Assembly (NCBI GenBank): GCA_002449305.1
Contig: DKDI01000006.1
Location: 1-64,000 of the forward strand
Origin: Treponema sp. UBA6852
GTDB lineage: Bacteria > Spirochaetota > Spirochaetia > Treponematales > Treponemataceae
DNA: 64,000 nt
Reading direction: 5' to 3'
Shown here: positions 1-8,448 of the stretch, in pieces
Numbering within the stretch: the stretch's first letter is position 1
Layout of the letters: each line of letters opens with the position of its first letter
Notes under the pieces: generated by a model
Database searches by the model: none
What the model was told of the DNA's origin: nothing
Seen by the model: only the letters and a program-made list of their open reading frames with translations
Made by a program: the position numbers and the translations under genes

Positions 1-845
1 CCGGGATGTTCAGCTATGTCGGCTGGAATCTCTTCGGAAGCTCTGTTGGTGTATTCAAAAATCAGATTGTGAATATCCTTCTGAATCAGTTTTTCGGTTC
101 ACTTGCGAATGCTGCCAGGGCGATAGCTTCTCAGGTAAGCGCGGCGGTAACAAGTTTCAGCCAGAATTTCTCAACGGCAATACGTCCACAGATTATAAAG
201 ACTTATGCTGCGGAACAGAAAGAGGAATGTCTTTCTCTGACTTTCCGAGGCTGCAGAATGACATTTTTTCTGATGTATATTTTTACGCTTCCGCTTGCGC
301 TTGAAATGCCGTTTGTCTTGGATGTCTGGCTGAAAAATCCGCCTGAAAATGCAGTTATTTTTGCGCGCCTCGTTTTGATTGATGCATTGGTCGATTCAGT
401 GAGCTACCCAATTATGACGCTTGCTCAGGCTACCGGAAAAATAAAGCTTTATCAGAGTGTTGTGGGCGGAATTCTGCTTATGAATCTTCCTGCAAGCTAT
501 GTATGCCTGAAATGCGGACTTCCTGCATACAGTGTTCTTGTTGTTGCAATCTGTATAACATTTATTGCTTTTGTTGTTCGTCTTTTTATTATAAAAGCTT
601 TAACGGACTTTTCTATACGAAGTTTCTTAATGAGCGTATGCCTGCCGATTTTTGCCGTTGCAGTTCTGTCTGCGGTTGTGCCTGTTGCCGCACGGTATTT
701 CATTAAAGACAAAATTCTGAATTTTATCTGTGTTGTTTTTTTATCTGTCGCCTTTACTTCGGTATCAGTCTTGTTTGTTGGAATGAATAAATCAGAGCGT
801 GTTTCTGTCTTAAATATGATGCGAAGGAGGATTTTTAATGCCTAG
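1..845 (+). CDS. Polysaccharide flippase (Wzx/MATE-like), 5'-truncated by window edge
   Basis: This is the C-terminal part of a multi-membrane-segment exporter of the polysaccharide biosynthesis (Wzx/MurJ/MATE-like) superfamily, which moves lipid-linked sugar units across the cytoplasmic membrane. The reading frame is open to the left edge, and the visible 279 residues begin inside the protein (family members are usually 450-500 residues). The segment with V-N-I-L-L-N-Q-F-F-G followed by N-A-A-R-A-I-A and, further on, R-P-Q-I-I-K-x-Y-A is characteristic of this flippase group. At least five hydrophobic segments follow. The stop codon overlaps the start of the next gene by 8 bases, so the two are co-transcribed. 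The substrate cannot be read from the sequence; the neighbouring UDP-galactopyranose mutase suggests a galactofuranose-containing glycan. Confidence 0.85.
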   Translation, partial: GMFSYVGWNLFGSSVGVFKNQIVNILLNQFFGSLANAARAIASQVSAAVTSFSQNFSTAIRPQIIKTYAAEQKEECLSLTFRGCRMTFFLMYIFTLPLALEMPFVLDVWLKNPPENAVIFARLVLIDALVDSVSYPIMTLAQATGKIKLYQSVVGGILLMNLPASYVCLKCGLPAYSVLVVAICITFIAFVVRLFIIKALTDFSIRSFLMSVCLPIFAVAVLSAVVPVAARYFIKDKILNFICVVFLSVAFTSVSVLFVGMNKSERVSVLNMMRRRIFNA

Positions 846-2007
846 TCTTCCTTATGAAAAATGCTCTGGATGCGGCGCATGTGTTCAAATCTGTAATAAA
901 TCCGCAATTTCGATGATTGCAAACGATGAAGGATTTTTGTATCCGAAAGTTGACTCTTCTCTTTGCGTTGAATGTAGGCTTTGCGAGAAAACTTGCCCGG
1001 TTCTGAATGCAAAAACCTCAACTGGTTTTTCAGAAAGAAAAGCGTATGCGGCAATCTGCAGTGACGAGAAAATCCGTCTTGAAAGCTCTTCCGGCGGAAT
1101 GTTCACGGTTCTTGCTGAAAAAGTGATAGCTGAGGGAGGCGTTGTTTTCGGTGCGGAATTTGACAGTGATTTTTCTGTAATGCACGGCTGGACTGATTCC
1201 GTTTGCGGGCTTGAGAGATTCCGTGGATCAAAGTATCTGCAGAGCCGCACGGAAAGCAGTTTTTTGGATTGCAGAAAATTTCTTGATGATGGAAGAAAGG
1301 TCCTTTACACAGGAACACCGTGCCAGATTGTCGGATTAAAGGCATTCCTAAAAAAGGACTATGAGAATCTTTTTACCGTTGACGTTATATGCCACGGAGT
1401 TCCAAGCCCGGCTCTCTGGCAAAAGTATATAAAATTCCGCGAAAAAAAATCCGCTTCGCGGATCGTGAAAACAGCTTTCAGGCGGAAGAATGACGGCTGG
1501 AAGCTGTTTTCACTGTCATTCACTTTCGCGAATGGCAGTGAATACAGCGTAAATCAATCTAAAGGAATGTGGATGCTTTCATTCAATAAAAATGTGATGA
1601 TGCGGAATTCCTGCTATGATTGTGTTTTTAAAGGTTCTAAAATTCTTTCGGACATTACAATCGGAGACTTTTGGGGAATTCAAAACTATATTCCAGAAAA
1701 AGATGATGACAAAGGATATTCTATCTGTTTTTTAAACACTGATAAGGGGAAAAAACTTTTCAAATCTGTAAAAAGTTCACTTTTTGTTGATGAAATAAAA
1801 AATTACGACTGTAAAAGATTTAATACGCAACTTTTATATTCTCTCAAGCTTCCAAAAAATCGCAAAAAATTTATTTCGATCTGCTTAAAAAAGGGGTTTG
1901 ATGTTGCATATAAAAAATATGTCAAAGTGAAGTTTCCAGTTAGAGTTTACTATGCTTGCCGACGGTTTGGAGGAAAAATCTTACGAAGATTAGGACTTAG
2001 AAAATGA
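838..2007 (+). CDS. FrhB-like 4Fe-4S protein of polysaccharide loci
   Basis: A 389-residue protein with two ferredoxin-type 4Fe-4S motifs at the N-terminus (Cys 9, 12, 15, 19 and Cys 43, 46, 49, 53) followed by a domain of the F420-hydrogenase/dehydrogenase beta-subunit (FrhB) family, recognisable by the S-S-S-G-G-M-F-T motif near residue 83 and the G-T-P-C-Q-I-V-G segment. Proteins of this type are regularly encoded beside polysaccharide pyruvyltransferase genes, as here, where the next gene overlaps its stop by 4 bases. The electron donor and the reaction are not known; a flavin-dependent redox step on a sugar or on a lipid-linked glycan is a guess. A good Shine-Dalgarno, AAGGAGG, lies 10 bases before the ATG inside the upstream gene. 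Confidence 0.85.
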   Translation: MPSLPYEKCSGCGACVQICNKSAISMIANDEGFLYPKVDSSLCVECRLCEKTCPVLNAKTSTGFSERKAYAAICSDEKIRLESSSGGMFTVLAEKVIAEGGVVFGAEFDSDFSVMHGWTDSVCGLERFRGSKYLQSRTESSFLDCRKFLDDGRKVLYTGTPCQIVGLKAFLKKDYENLFTVDVICHGVPSPALWQKYIKFREKKSASRIVKTAFRRKNDGWKLFSLSFTFANGSEYSVNQSKGMWMLSFNKNVMMRNSCYDCVFKGSKILSDITIGDFWGIQNYIPEKDDDKGYSICFLNTDKGKKLFKSVKSSLFVDEIKNYDCKRFNTQLLYSLKLPKNRKKFISICLKKGFDVAYKKYVKVKFPVRVYYACRRFGGKILRRLGLRK

Positions 2008-3149
2008 AAATTGGAATAATGACTTGCTGGCAACCAGATGATAATTATGGTACTCAGATTCAAGGATTTGCACTACAGAAATACCTTGAAAAAATTGGTA
2101 ATGATGTTTTTTTGATTCAGTATCATAGATTTGATGATATTTTAACTATAAAACGACCTTTTTGGAAAATTCTAAAAGGTTTGAATCCCTATTTGTTGAT
2201 GCGTTTTATTAAGAACAAGTTGGATTCTAAAAACCAAAAAAATGAAACTTCTTTACATAATCGCAATGCTCCAGAATTCAGAAAGAAATATCTTCATTTA
2301 TCACAAAATTATTATACATTCGATGAATTAAAGGAATCTCCTCCAAAAGCGGATGCTTATATTGTCGGAAGCGATCAGGTTTGGAATATTCAGTATTTAC
2401 AGAAAAATAATCTGAACGCACATTTTTTGAATTTTGGAAAAAGTGAAACAAAACGGATTTCTTATGCTGCAAGTTTCGGTTTTTCAGAAGATAAATTGAA
2501 TGAAAAATTTGCGATGGCAGTAAAACCTTTGATTTCCCACTTTGATGCTATCAGTGTACGAGAAAAAAGCGGTCTTGAAATCTTAAAGAAAATCGGTATC
2601 AAAGATGCAGTCCAGGTATGTGATCCAACTTTTCTTCTTACACCTGATGAATATCTTGAATTTTTCAAAGATGAAAAAGTTGTATTGCCAAAAAAAGAAT
2701 ATGTATTTGTATATGAACTTTCTGCAAGCTCATCTTTGGATATTAAAAAGATAAAAACATGGGCGTATAAACAGGGGCTTGATGTTGTATATGTAACAGG
2801 TCACGGAAAGTGTACTTCGGAGAAGAGAATATTTCCATCAGTACCGCAGTGGGTTAAATTTATAGCAAACGCAAGATATGTAATTACTAATTCTTTTCAC
2901 GGAACAGTGTTTTCTCTTTTCTTTCATAAACCAGTTGCTGCCTTTTCTTTAAAAGGTTGTGCAAAAACTACAAATTCAAGGCTTGATACGCTAAATATGA
3001 TGGTAGGACGGAATTTGACAATTCATAAAGCTTATGACTTTGAAAAAACTCTTTTGTCCAATTTTGACTGGAATTTTTTTGAAATACAAAAAAAAGAACT
3101 AAGAGAGAGAGGCATAAATTTTCTTTCAAACGCTTTAGTAGGGAAATAA
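2004..3149 (+). CDS. Polysaccharide pyruvyltransferase family protein
   Basis: A 381-residue protein of the CsaB/polysaccharide pyruvyltransferase family, which adds pyruvate ketals to cell-surface sugars using phosphoenolpyruvate. The N-terminus (K-I-G-I-M-T-C-W followed by N-Y-G-T-x-x-Q-x-x-A-L) is the usual opening; the middle has S-D-Q-V-W-N and the C-terminal half has the T-N-S-F-H-G-T-V-F-S motif that marks the family. The ATG overlaps the stop of the FrhB-like gene (ATGA), so translation is coupled. No start of another gene follows for 430 bases, which suggests that this is the last gene of the first transcription unit of the locus. The acceptor sugar is unknown. Confidence 0.85.
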   Translation: MKIGIMTCWQPDDNYGTQIQGFALQKYLEKIGNDVFLIQYHRFDDILTIKRPFWKILKGLNPYLLMRFIKNKLDSKNQKNETSLHNRNAPEFRKKYLHLSQNYYTFDELKESPPKADAYIVGSDQVWNIQYLQKNNLNAHFLNFGKSETKRISYAASFGFSEDKLNEKFAMAVKPLISHFDAISVREKSGLEILKKIGIKDAVQVCDPTFLLTPDEYLEFFKDEKVVLPKKEYVFVYELSASSSLDIKKIKTWAYKQGLDVVYVTGHGKCTSEKRIFPSVPQWVKFIANARYVITNSFHGTVFSLFFHKPVAAFSLKGCAKTTNSRLDTLNMMVGRNLTIHKAYDFEKTLLSNFDWNFFEIQKKELRERGINFLSNALVGK

Positions 3150-3443
3150 ATATATGTTGTATTGGTTGGATTAAGATATTCAAAATCAAATTCATAAAGG
3201 AATAAATAGATTACTTGAAATAATAAAATAATTGCAAGGAGGCACACTGAAAAGACAATTGATTTTTGATAAAACAACGGTATTTTCCTGTTGTTTTATA
3301 AGTTCTTTGACATTTCTATTTTTGATTTTACTGAGGCGAAAACGGAATCTTGTGCTATACTGTAACAGAAAATATTTGTATATTTATTACAGGAGGTATG
3401 TAATAAAAACTTTGTCTAAAATAGCGTCAAAGTTTTTATTCAC

Positions 3444-3466
3444 AAGTTTGCGTTGCAAACTTTTTT
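3444..3466 (+). terminator. Rho-independent terminator-like hairpin (copy 1 of a short dispersed repeat)
   Basis: Perfect 8-bp stem AAGTTTGC (3444-3451), loop GTT, GCAAACTT (3455-3462), followed by further T residues. A nearly identical 19-base hairpin (one loop base different) occurs at 58031-58049 between xylB and xylA. Confidence 0.6.
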
Positions 3467-3526
3467 ATAAACTTCAATTTCCGCTGGAAACTTGCGTCGC
3501 GAGTTCACTTTGTTGCGAAATTGTGC

Positions 3527-3568
3527 AAAAAGTCAAATCGGAAATTGATATTTCCTCATTGACTTTTT
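3527..3568 (+). promoter_or_regulatory. Compound hairpin directly before the GNAT-cassette ribosome binding site
   Basis: Outer arms AAAAAGTCAA (3527-3536) and TTGACTTTTT (3559-3568) are perfectly complementary; after a 3x3 internal loop, inner arms GGAAAT (3540-3545) and ATTTCC (3550-3555) pair around the loop TGAT. The structure ends 4 bases before the GGAGG of the following gene. It could be an operator for an autoregulating antitoxin, an RNA structure that controls translation, or a terminator of upstream transcription. Confidence 0.5.
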
Positions 3569-3581
3569 ATTGGAGGTTGAT

Positions 3582-3764
3582 ATGCGCGTGCTTTCAAAAG
3601 AGTATCAGGAACATTTGAAAAAGAATGAAGTTTATCAGTTTATTGTAAATCATCCGAAGCCTGATTTTAAGGAACTGGATAAAGAATGTGATGATTTTGA
3701 ATTATGGATTTCAAATGTACATAAAAAAGAACGTTCAAAGTTGAAGGAGATTTCTAAAAAGTGA
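3582..3764 (+). CDS. Small acidic/basic protein preceding a GNAT acetyltransferase (possible antitoxin)
   Basis: A 60-residue protein, highly charged and without membrane segments. It starts at ATG 3582, with GGAGG at 3572-3576; an in-frame TTG at 3570 is inside the hairpin and has no ribosome site of its own. The stop overlaps the GTG start of the next gene (GTGA), so the two are translationally coupled. I do not recognise the family; the small size and the tight coupling to a GNAT enzyme resemble acetyltransferase toxin-antitoxin pairs such as TacAT, but no ribbon-helix-helix motif is obvious, so the antitoxin role is inference only. Confidence 0.6.
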   Translation: MRVLSKEYQEHLKKNEVYQFIVNHPKPDFKELDKECDDFELWISNVHKKERSKLKEISKK

Positions 3765-4336
3765 TTGTTGAATTCTCGGTTTTAGACACAGACGATTTTT
3801 CAATTGAGCATATCTTTGATTCTTCGGAGAATGAGTCCTTGATTGCTGACTTTTGTGCACTGAATGGAGCAGAAGGGCTTGAAAATTACCTGAAAAATCA
3901 GGCTGCATCAGATGAAAAAGACTTGAACGCAAGAACGTATCTTGTAAAAGATAAAGTTTCGGGTGAACTTGCGGCTTATTTTACTTTGCGGAGCGGACTT
4001 ATAACAATTCAAGTCTTTCATGAAAGTTTTGATACAATTCCTGCTGTTGAGCTTTCTAATTTCGCAGTGAATAAGAATTATCGTAACAATCATCCTGAGA
4101 CGGCAAAAATCGGAGCATTTATACTAAGACGTTTTATCATTCCGCTTTGCCAGACGATGAGCAAATACATTGGGCTTGCTTCTCTTTATATTTATGCTCT
4201 CCCAGATGAGAAACTGATTGAGCATTATACGAAACTGGGGTTTACACGCCTTCCAAAAAAGCAGGAAAAATTCGTTCAGAACCATATAAAGCCAAAATAT
4301 GACGAAGACTGCGTGTTCATGTTCCAAAATCTATAA
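3761..4336 (+). CDS. GNAT-family N-acetyltransferase (possible toxin of a two-gene cassette)
   Basis: A 191-residue protein with a C-terminal GNAT fold: the beta-4 strand A-V-E-L-S-N-F-A-V followed by N-Y-R and a helix beginning K-I-G-A-F-I-L, then a strand with L-Y-I-Y-A-L and the late Y-x-K-L-G-F motif. These enzymes transfer acetyl from acetyl-CoA to an amine. The canonical Q/R-x-x-G-x-G pyrophosphate loop is degenerate here (N-N-H-P-E-T-A-K-I-G). Start is GTG, overlapping the upstream stop. It interrupts a polysaccharide locus without contributing an obvious sugar function. A role in acetylating a sugar nucleotide is the alternative, but the coupling to a 60-residue partner favours a toxin-like module. 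Confidence 0.7.
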   Translation: MIVEFSVLDTDDFSIEHIFDSSENESLIADFCALNGAEGLENYLKNQAASDEKDLNARTYLVKDKVSGELAAYFTLRSGLITIQVFHESFDTIPAVELSNFAVNKNYRNNHPETAKIGAFILRRFIIPLCQTMSKYIGLASLYIYALPDEKLIEHYTKLGFTRLPKKQEKFVQNHIKPKYDEDCVFMFQNL

Positions 4337-4404
4337 GCATTAGCCTCTCTTAAAATTCAAAAATAGAAATCAGATAAAATCAATTCTCTTTTCAGCTAGA
4401 ATAA

Positions 4405-5547
4405 ATGGCTGGAACAATTCAAACAAAATATTCACATTACGACTATCTCATCGTAGGCTCTGGCTTGTATGGGGCGACTTTTGCCAATCTTGCTGCTAAA
4501 GCCGGGAAAAAGTGCCTTGTCATAGACAAACGTCCGCAGCTTGGCGGAAATGTTTACTGCGAGGATGTTGAGGGAATCCATGTCCACAAGTATGGCGCGC
4601 ATATCTTCCACACCTCAAACAAAAAAGTCTGGGATTTTGTGAACAGCTTTGTTCCGTTCAACCGCTACACAAACTCGCCTGTCGCAAACTTCCGTGGAAA
4701 ACTTTTCAACCTGCCGTTCAACATGAACACTTTCTACCAGATGTGGGGCGTAACAACACCTGCGGCAGCGATGGCAAAAATCGAGCAGCAGAAAAAGGAA
4801 AGCGGAATCACCGAGCCCAAAAACCTTGAGGAGCAGGCAATAAGCCTTGTGGGGCGCGACATCTACGAAACTCTTATAAAGGAATACACCGAAAAGCAGT
4901 GGGGACGCAAATGTACGGAGCTTCCGTCTTTCATCATAAAGCGGCTTCCGGTACGGTTCACTTTTGACAACAACTATTTCAACGACGCATATCAGGGAAT
5001 CCCAATCGGCGGCTACAACAGACTTGTTGACGGACTTCTTGCCGGAATCGAGACGAAAACGAACGTTGACTATTTTACAGACCGTGAGAAATGGAACGGC
5101 ATTGCGGAAAAAATCGTTTTCACAGGAAAAATCGACGAGTTCTTTGGCTACAAGGTTGGAAAGCTTGAATACCGAACAGTCCGCTTTGAGACAGAAACTC
5201 TTGACGTTCAGAATTTCCAGGGAAACGCGGTTGTGAACTACACAAGCCACGGCGAGCCGTTTACAAGAATCATAGAGCACAAGCATTTTGAGCCGGAAAA
5301 TCCTGCATATTCACAAAATAAAACAGTAATCTCAAAAGAATACTCAACCGAATGGCACGAGGGAGTCGAACCCTTCTACCCGGTGAAAGATGCGAAAAAC
5401 GCAGAAGTCTACAAGAAATACAAGGAGCTTGCAGAAGCCCAAGACAAAGTGATTTTCGGCGGTCGTCTGGCGGAATACAAATACTACGACATGGACGATG
5501 TGATTGAAAAGTGCATGAAAGACTGGGAGGAAGAAAATGAAAGGTAA
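4405..5547 (+). CDS. glf: UDP-galactopyranose mutase
   Basis: A 380-residue flavoenzyme that converts UDP-galactopyranose to UDP-galactofuranose in the cytoplasm, the precursor of galactofuranose residues in surface glycans. The N-terminal FAD-binding loop G-S-G-L-Y-G-A is at residues about 18-24, followed by the family motif G-G-N-V-Y and H-x-Y-G-A-H-I-F-H-T; the active-site region with W-G-R-K-C-T-E-L-P and a late G-R-L-A-E-Y-K-Y-Y-D motif are present, and the length is normal. No strong Shine-Dalgarno precedes the ATG; a TAGAAT box lies 2 bases upstream. The gene is visibly richer in GC and in C-ending codons than its neighbours. The next gene overlaps its end by 11 bases. Confidence 0.96.
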   Translation: MAGTIQTKYSHYDYLIVGSGLYGATFANLAAKAGKKCLVIDKRPQLGGNVYCEDVEGIHVHKYGAHIFHTSNKKVWDFVNSFVPFNRYTNSPVANFRGKLFNLPFNMNTFYQMWGVTTPAAAMAKIEQQKKESGITEPKNLEEQAISLVGRDIYETLIKEYTEKQWGRKCTELPSFIIKRLPVRFTFDNNYFNDAYQGIPIGGYNRLVDGLLAGIETKTNVDYFTDREKWNGIAEKIVFTGKIDEFFGYKVGKLEYRTVRFETETLDVQNFQGNAVVNYTSHGEPFTRIIEHKHFEPENPAYSQNKTVISKEYSTEWHEGVEPFYPVKDAKNAEVYKKYKELAEAQDKVIFGGRLAEYKYYDMDDVIEKCMKDWEEENER

Positions 5548-6457
5548 AGTAACTCTGAACAAAGACAATTGCAAGATCCTGATATGCTGCCACAAGCCTT
5601 GTGAGCTTCCTCCTAATCCGGACGGACTGTTTCTGCCTATTCAAGTAGGAGCGGCAATCAGCAATGTTGATTTGGGAATGCAGCGTGATGACCAAGTGAA
5701 CGGCGAACCATGCGACAACATCAGCGCAAAGAACAAAAGCTACTGCGAGCTTACAGCTCTTTACTGGGCATGGAAAAACATAAAGAAACTTTATCCTAAT
5801 CTTGAATATATCGGTCTGAACCATTACAGAAGATATTTCAGTTTTGACAAGAAGAATTGTTTTGATGATGCAGTAGTTCTTCCTGAAGACGAAGTGAAGA
5901 ATTACAGTTTTGACAAGACGAAATTGGAGAAAATCCTCTCAAAATATGATGTGATGATGGCAAAGTCGAGAGTCTATCCTTATTCATTGGAAGTTGACTA
6001 TTCGGTATGCCATGTTTCAGAAGATTTACGCACTTTAAAAAAGATAATACATGAGAAATATCCTGAATACGACAAGGATGTTTATAGTGTGATGACCTGC
6101 GGATGTAGGTTATCACCCTATAACATGACTGTCATAGGGTGGAATGACTTTGACGCGTACTGCACATGGCTGTTCAATATACTTTTTGAGGCTGAAAAAA
6201 AAATCGATATATCAAAATATAATGCTGTTCAGGAACGCATTTTTGGATACATGGCGGAACGGCTTTTTAATGTATGGGTACGACATAATATAAAAAAGAT
6301 GAAACTTCTAAATATCTTGAAATTTGTTGATGCAAAGACTCATTCTGGATTATGGCAATTTGCTTATCTGTTGAGAAATAAATTCTTGGGAAACATTTCT
6401 TTGATTGGAATGACGAAATTTTCTGAGGAATATTATGTAAAAATACTGATGTATTGA
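5537..6457 (+). CDS. DUF4422 putative glycosyltransferase
   Basis: A 306-residue protein of the DUF4422 family, found in capsule and exopolysaccharide loci and thought to include galactosyl- or other glycosyltransferases. Diagnostic segments are the opening I-L-I-C-C-H-K, the D-N-I-S-x-K-N-x-x-Y-C-E-L-T-A-x-Y-W-A-W-K-N stretch and the downstream G-L-N-H-Y-R-R-Y-F. The start overlaps glf by 11 bases with GGAGG ahead of it, so it belongs to the same operon. Its position directly after glf makes a galactofuranosyl- or galactosyltransferase role attractive, but that is inference from context. Confidence 0.85.
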   Translation: MKGKVTLNKDNCKILICCHKPCELPPNPDGLFLPIQVGAAISNVDLGMQRDDQVNGEPCDNISAKNKSYCELTALYWAWKNIKKLYPNLEYIGLNHYRRYFSFDKKNCFDDAVVLPEDEVKNYSFDKTKLEKILSKYDVMMAKSRVYPYSLEVDYSVCHVSEDLRTLKKIIHEKYPEYDKDVYSVMTCGCRLSPYNMTVIGWNDFDAYCTWLFNILFEAEKKIDISKYNAVQERIFGYMAERLFNVWVRHNIKKMKLLNILKFVDAKTHSGLWQFAYLLRNKFLGNISLIGMTKFSEEYYVKILMY

Positions 6458-6475
6458 AAATCTAGGAAATTAATA

Positions 6476-7375
6476 ATGGACGTTTCAATCATAATCGTAA
6501 ACTACAACACAAAAGAGCTGACAAGAAACTGCCTGAAATCAGTCTTTGAGCAGACAAAAGATATTTCATTTGAAGTTATCGTTTCGGATAACTGCAGCAA
6601 TGACGGCTCCGTTGAGATGATAAAATCCGAATTTCCGCAAGTGATTCTTATAGAAAACAATGCGAATCTAGGATTCGGGGCGGCAAATAACCGTGGACTA
6701 AAAATTGCGAAAGGAAAATACATTTTCTATCTGAACAGCGATACGATTTTGCTGAACAATGCCGTAAAGATTTTTTTTTGCTACTGGGAAAATTCTTCTG
6801 AAAAAGAAAAAATCGGGGTTTTGGGTTGTAACTTATCGGATGATAAAGGAAACTGCATACATTCTTGGGGGAAATTTCCGACATATAAAAATATTTTTAA
6901 ATCTCTTTTTTATTGCCTTTCTGTTTCGTATGGAATGAAAAAAATTTGGAAATTCTTTTTTAAAAAAATAGGCATAATAAAACCTTTTTATGGCAACGTT
7001 GAATATATTACTGGCGCAGATAATTTTCTTTTGAATAATACAGACGCATTTTTTGATGAAAGATATTTTATGTATTTTGAAGAATCTGATTTGCAACTGA
7101 AACTTAAACATAAAGGAAAATCTAGTGTTTTAATACAAGGTCCTCAAATCATTCATTTTGAAGGTGCATCTTCAAAAGATAAAAATGAAAATTCTATGAA
7201 TTATGATTTTCAAAAAAAATCAGTTGTGCTTTATTGGACGTCTTGCTGTAAATACGCTGAGAAAAATCTTTCAAGTGAAATGAAATTGTACTGTTTAAAA
7301 AGAATTCTTTTGTTTATATACAATTTGAAAAAAAACAAAAAATCAAAATCTCTGTTTTTAGAGGCTCTGAAATGA
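6476..7375 (+). CDS. Glycosyltransferase family 2
   Basis: A 299-residue GT-A-fold transferase of the rhamnosyltransferase-like (WbbL type) subgroup. The nucleotide-sugar site is visible as V-S-I-I-I-V-N-Y-N-T at residues 3-12, N-x-S-x-D-G-S near residue 42, N-L-G-F-G-A-A-N-N near residue 63, and the D-x-D-like N-S-D-T at about residue 89. The C-terminal third has no membrane segment. The start has AGGAA 7 bases upstream, and the stop overlaps the next gene (ATGA). The donor and acceptor sugars cannot be read from the sequence. Confidence 0.88.
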   Translation: MDVSIIIVNYNTKELTRNCLKSVFEQTKDISFEVIVSDNCSNDGSVEMIKSEFPQVILIENNANLGFGAANNRGLKIAKGKYIFYLNSDTILLNNAVKIFFCYWENSSEKEKIGVLGCNLSDDKGNCIHSWGKFPTYKNIFKSLFYCLSVSYGMKKIWKFFFKKIGIIKPFYGNVEYITGADNFLLNNTDAFFDERYFMYFEESDLQLKLKHKGKSSVLIQGPQIIHFEGASSKDKNENSMNYDFQKKSVVLYWTSCCKYAEKNLSSEMKLYCLKRILLFIYNLKKNKKSKSLFLEALK

Positions 7376-8430
7376 CTATATATATTTTTTTCTTGTTTTT
7401 TTTACTTTTTTTTGCCGGTCGCTACAGTGTAAATAATAAGTATCTTTCAAAAAATTTACGGCTGATATTTTCTTTTGTGCTTATACTCTTATTTGCTGCG
7501 CTTAGATTTGATGTAGGATATGATTATCCAAATTATTGGCATTCAATTTTTCCAGATTTGAATAAAGATGAAGTTTACCGTTGGGAACTGTTTCCACGTT
7601 TTCTAGCTTTTTATTGTAACGAGTATAAATGTCCTTGGATGTTTTTTATTATTACAAGTGTTTTTGCATATTCTCTTGTTTATTATGGAATAAAGAAGTA
7701 TTCCATTTCTTATTTTGAATCAACAGTAATTTATATCTCTTTATTTTTTTTGAGCGGATTAAGCACAGTTCGCCAGACTGTTGCAGTTTCTATAGTATTT
7801 TATTCTGCCAAATACATATTTGAACGTAAAATGCTTAAGTACATAGTTTTATGCATATTTGCATGTTTGTGGCATAAATCCGCTTTAATAGCAATTCCGA
7901 TTTACTTTATTTACAACTATATAAATATTGCATTCTCTGTGATTTTCTTATCTATTATTTTAATTTCAAAGTTTTTTATTTTCAAAAAACTAAAAGAGCT
8001 AGGGCTTATGTTGTCTTACCTTGATGCATTGGAAAATTTAAAAGGCGGCTCTCTTATGAAGTATTTTTATATTTTAATTACTATATATTTGATTTTTATA
8101 TCCTTGATTACCGGAACTTACAACAAGTCAAAACGTTTTTTTTCTATATTCATTTTGGGATTTTCTTTTCCACTAATTTTCGGTGGACACATGGGATTGC
8201 GATTTTCTGAGTACTATAACATTTATCTTTGTTTTGTCTATCCTGTTGTTTTTAGCAAGTTTAAAATAAAAGAACGGGCTTTAAACTTAATAATTTTCTA
8301 TTTTGTCTTTATATTTACATTGCGTATTTCTGCAAGCAATATTACTCGTTCTCCATATATTCCTTATCAGTCAATACTTTTTATTAATAAGACGGATTTT
8401 ACAAATTTAAAATCATTTAGATATAACTAA
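7372..8430 (+). CDS. EpsG/Wzy-like polysaccharide polymerase
   Basis: A 352-residue integral membrane protein with about ten hydrophobic segments and little else. The early motif A-L-R-F-D-V-G-Y-D-Y-x-N-Y is typical of EpsG-family proteins, which are believed to polymerise repeat units of exopolysaccharides on the outer face of the membrane. The segment L-S-T-V-R-Q-T-V-A and the later H-K-S-A-L-I-A also fit the family. The gene is very AT-rich compared with glf, which is common for Wzy polymerases. It starts within the previous stop codon (ATGA). It is the only polymerase candidate in the locus. Confidence 0.8.
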   Translation: MTIYIFFLFFLLFFAGRYSVNNKYLSKNLRLIFSFVLILLFAALRFDVGYDYPNYWHSIFPDLNKDEVYRWELFPRFLAFYCNEYKCPWMFFIITSVFAYSLVYYGIKKYSISYFESTVIYISLFFLSGLSTVRQTVAVSIVFYSAKYIFERKMLKYIVLCIFACLWHKSALIAIPIYFIYNYINIAFSVIFLSIILISKFFIFKKLKELGLMLSYLDALENLKGGSLMKYFYILITIYLIFISLITGTYNKSKRFFSIFILGFSFPLIFGGHMGLRFSEYYNIYLCFVYPVVFSKFKIKERALNLIIFYFVFIFTLRISASNITRSPYIPYQSILFINKTDFTNLKSFRYN

Positions 8431-8448
8431 AGAGGAAGCTGTTTTAAT

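Larger units (their letters stand above)
3150..3581 (+). other. Intergenic leader rich in hairpins upstream of the GNAT cassette
   Basis: No convincing gene is present. The stretch holds, in order: a 10-bp inverted repeat (3269-3278 with 3290-3299, ATAAAACAAC), a -10-like TATACT at 3356-3361, an AGGAGG at 3391-3396 followed after one base by ATG-TAA (3398-3403), a 10-bp inverted repeat (AAAAACTTTG 3405-3414 with 3428-3437), a terminator-like hairpin (3444-3466) and a compound hairpin (3527-3568) that ends just before the Shine-Dalgarno of the next gene. The order promoter-like box, start-stop, hairpin, terminator, hairpin, RBS is what an attenuated leader would look like, but that is an inference; gene decay is equally possible. 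Confidence 0.5.

Noticed and set aside
3232..3618. A 128-codon open frame across the GNAT leader
   Set aside because: It starts with a TTG after a chance AGGAGG, crosses several hairpins and has a composition unlike the real genes.
4615..5286. A 223-codon open frame antisense to glf
   Set aside because: Typical by-product of GC-rich codon use; Cys/Val-rich product without family.
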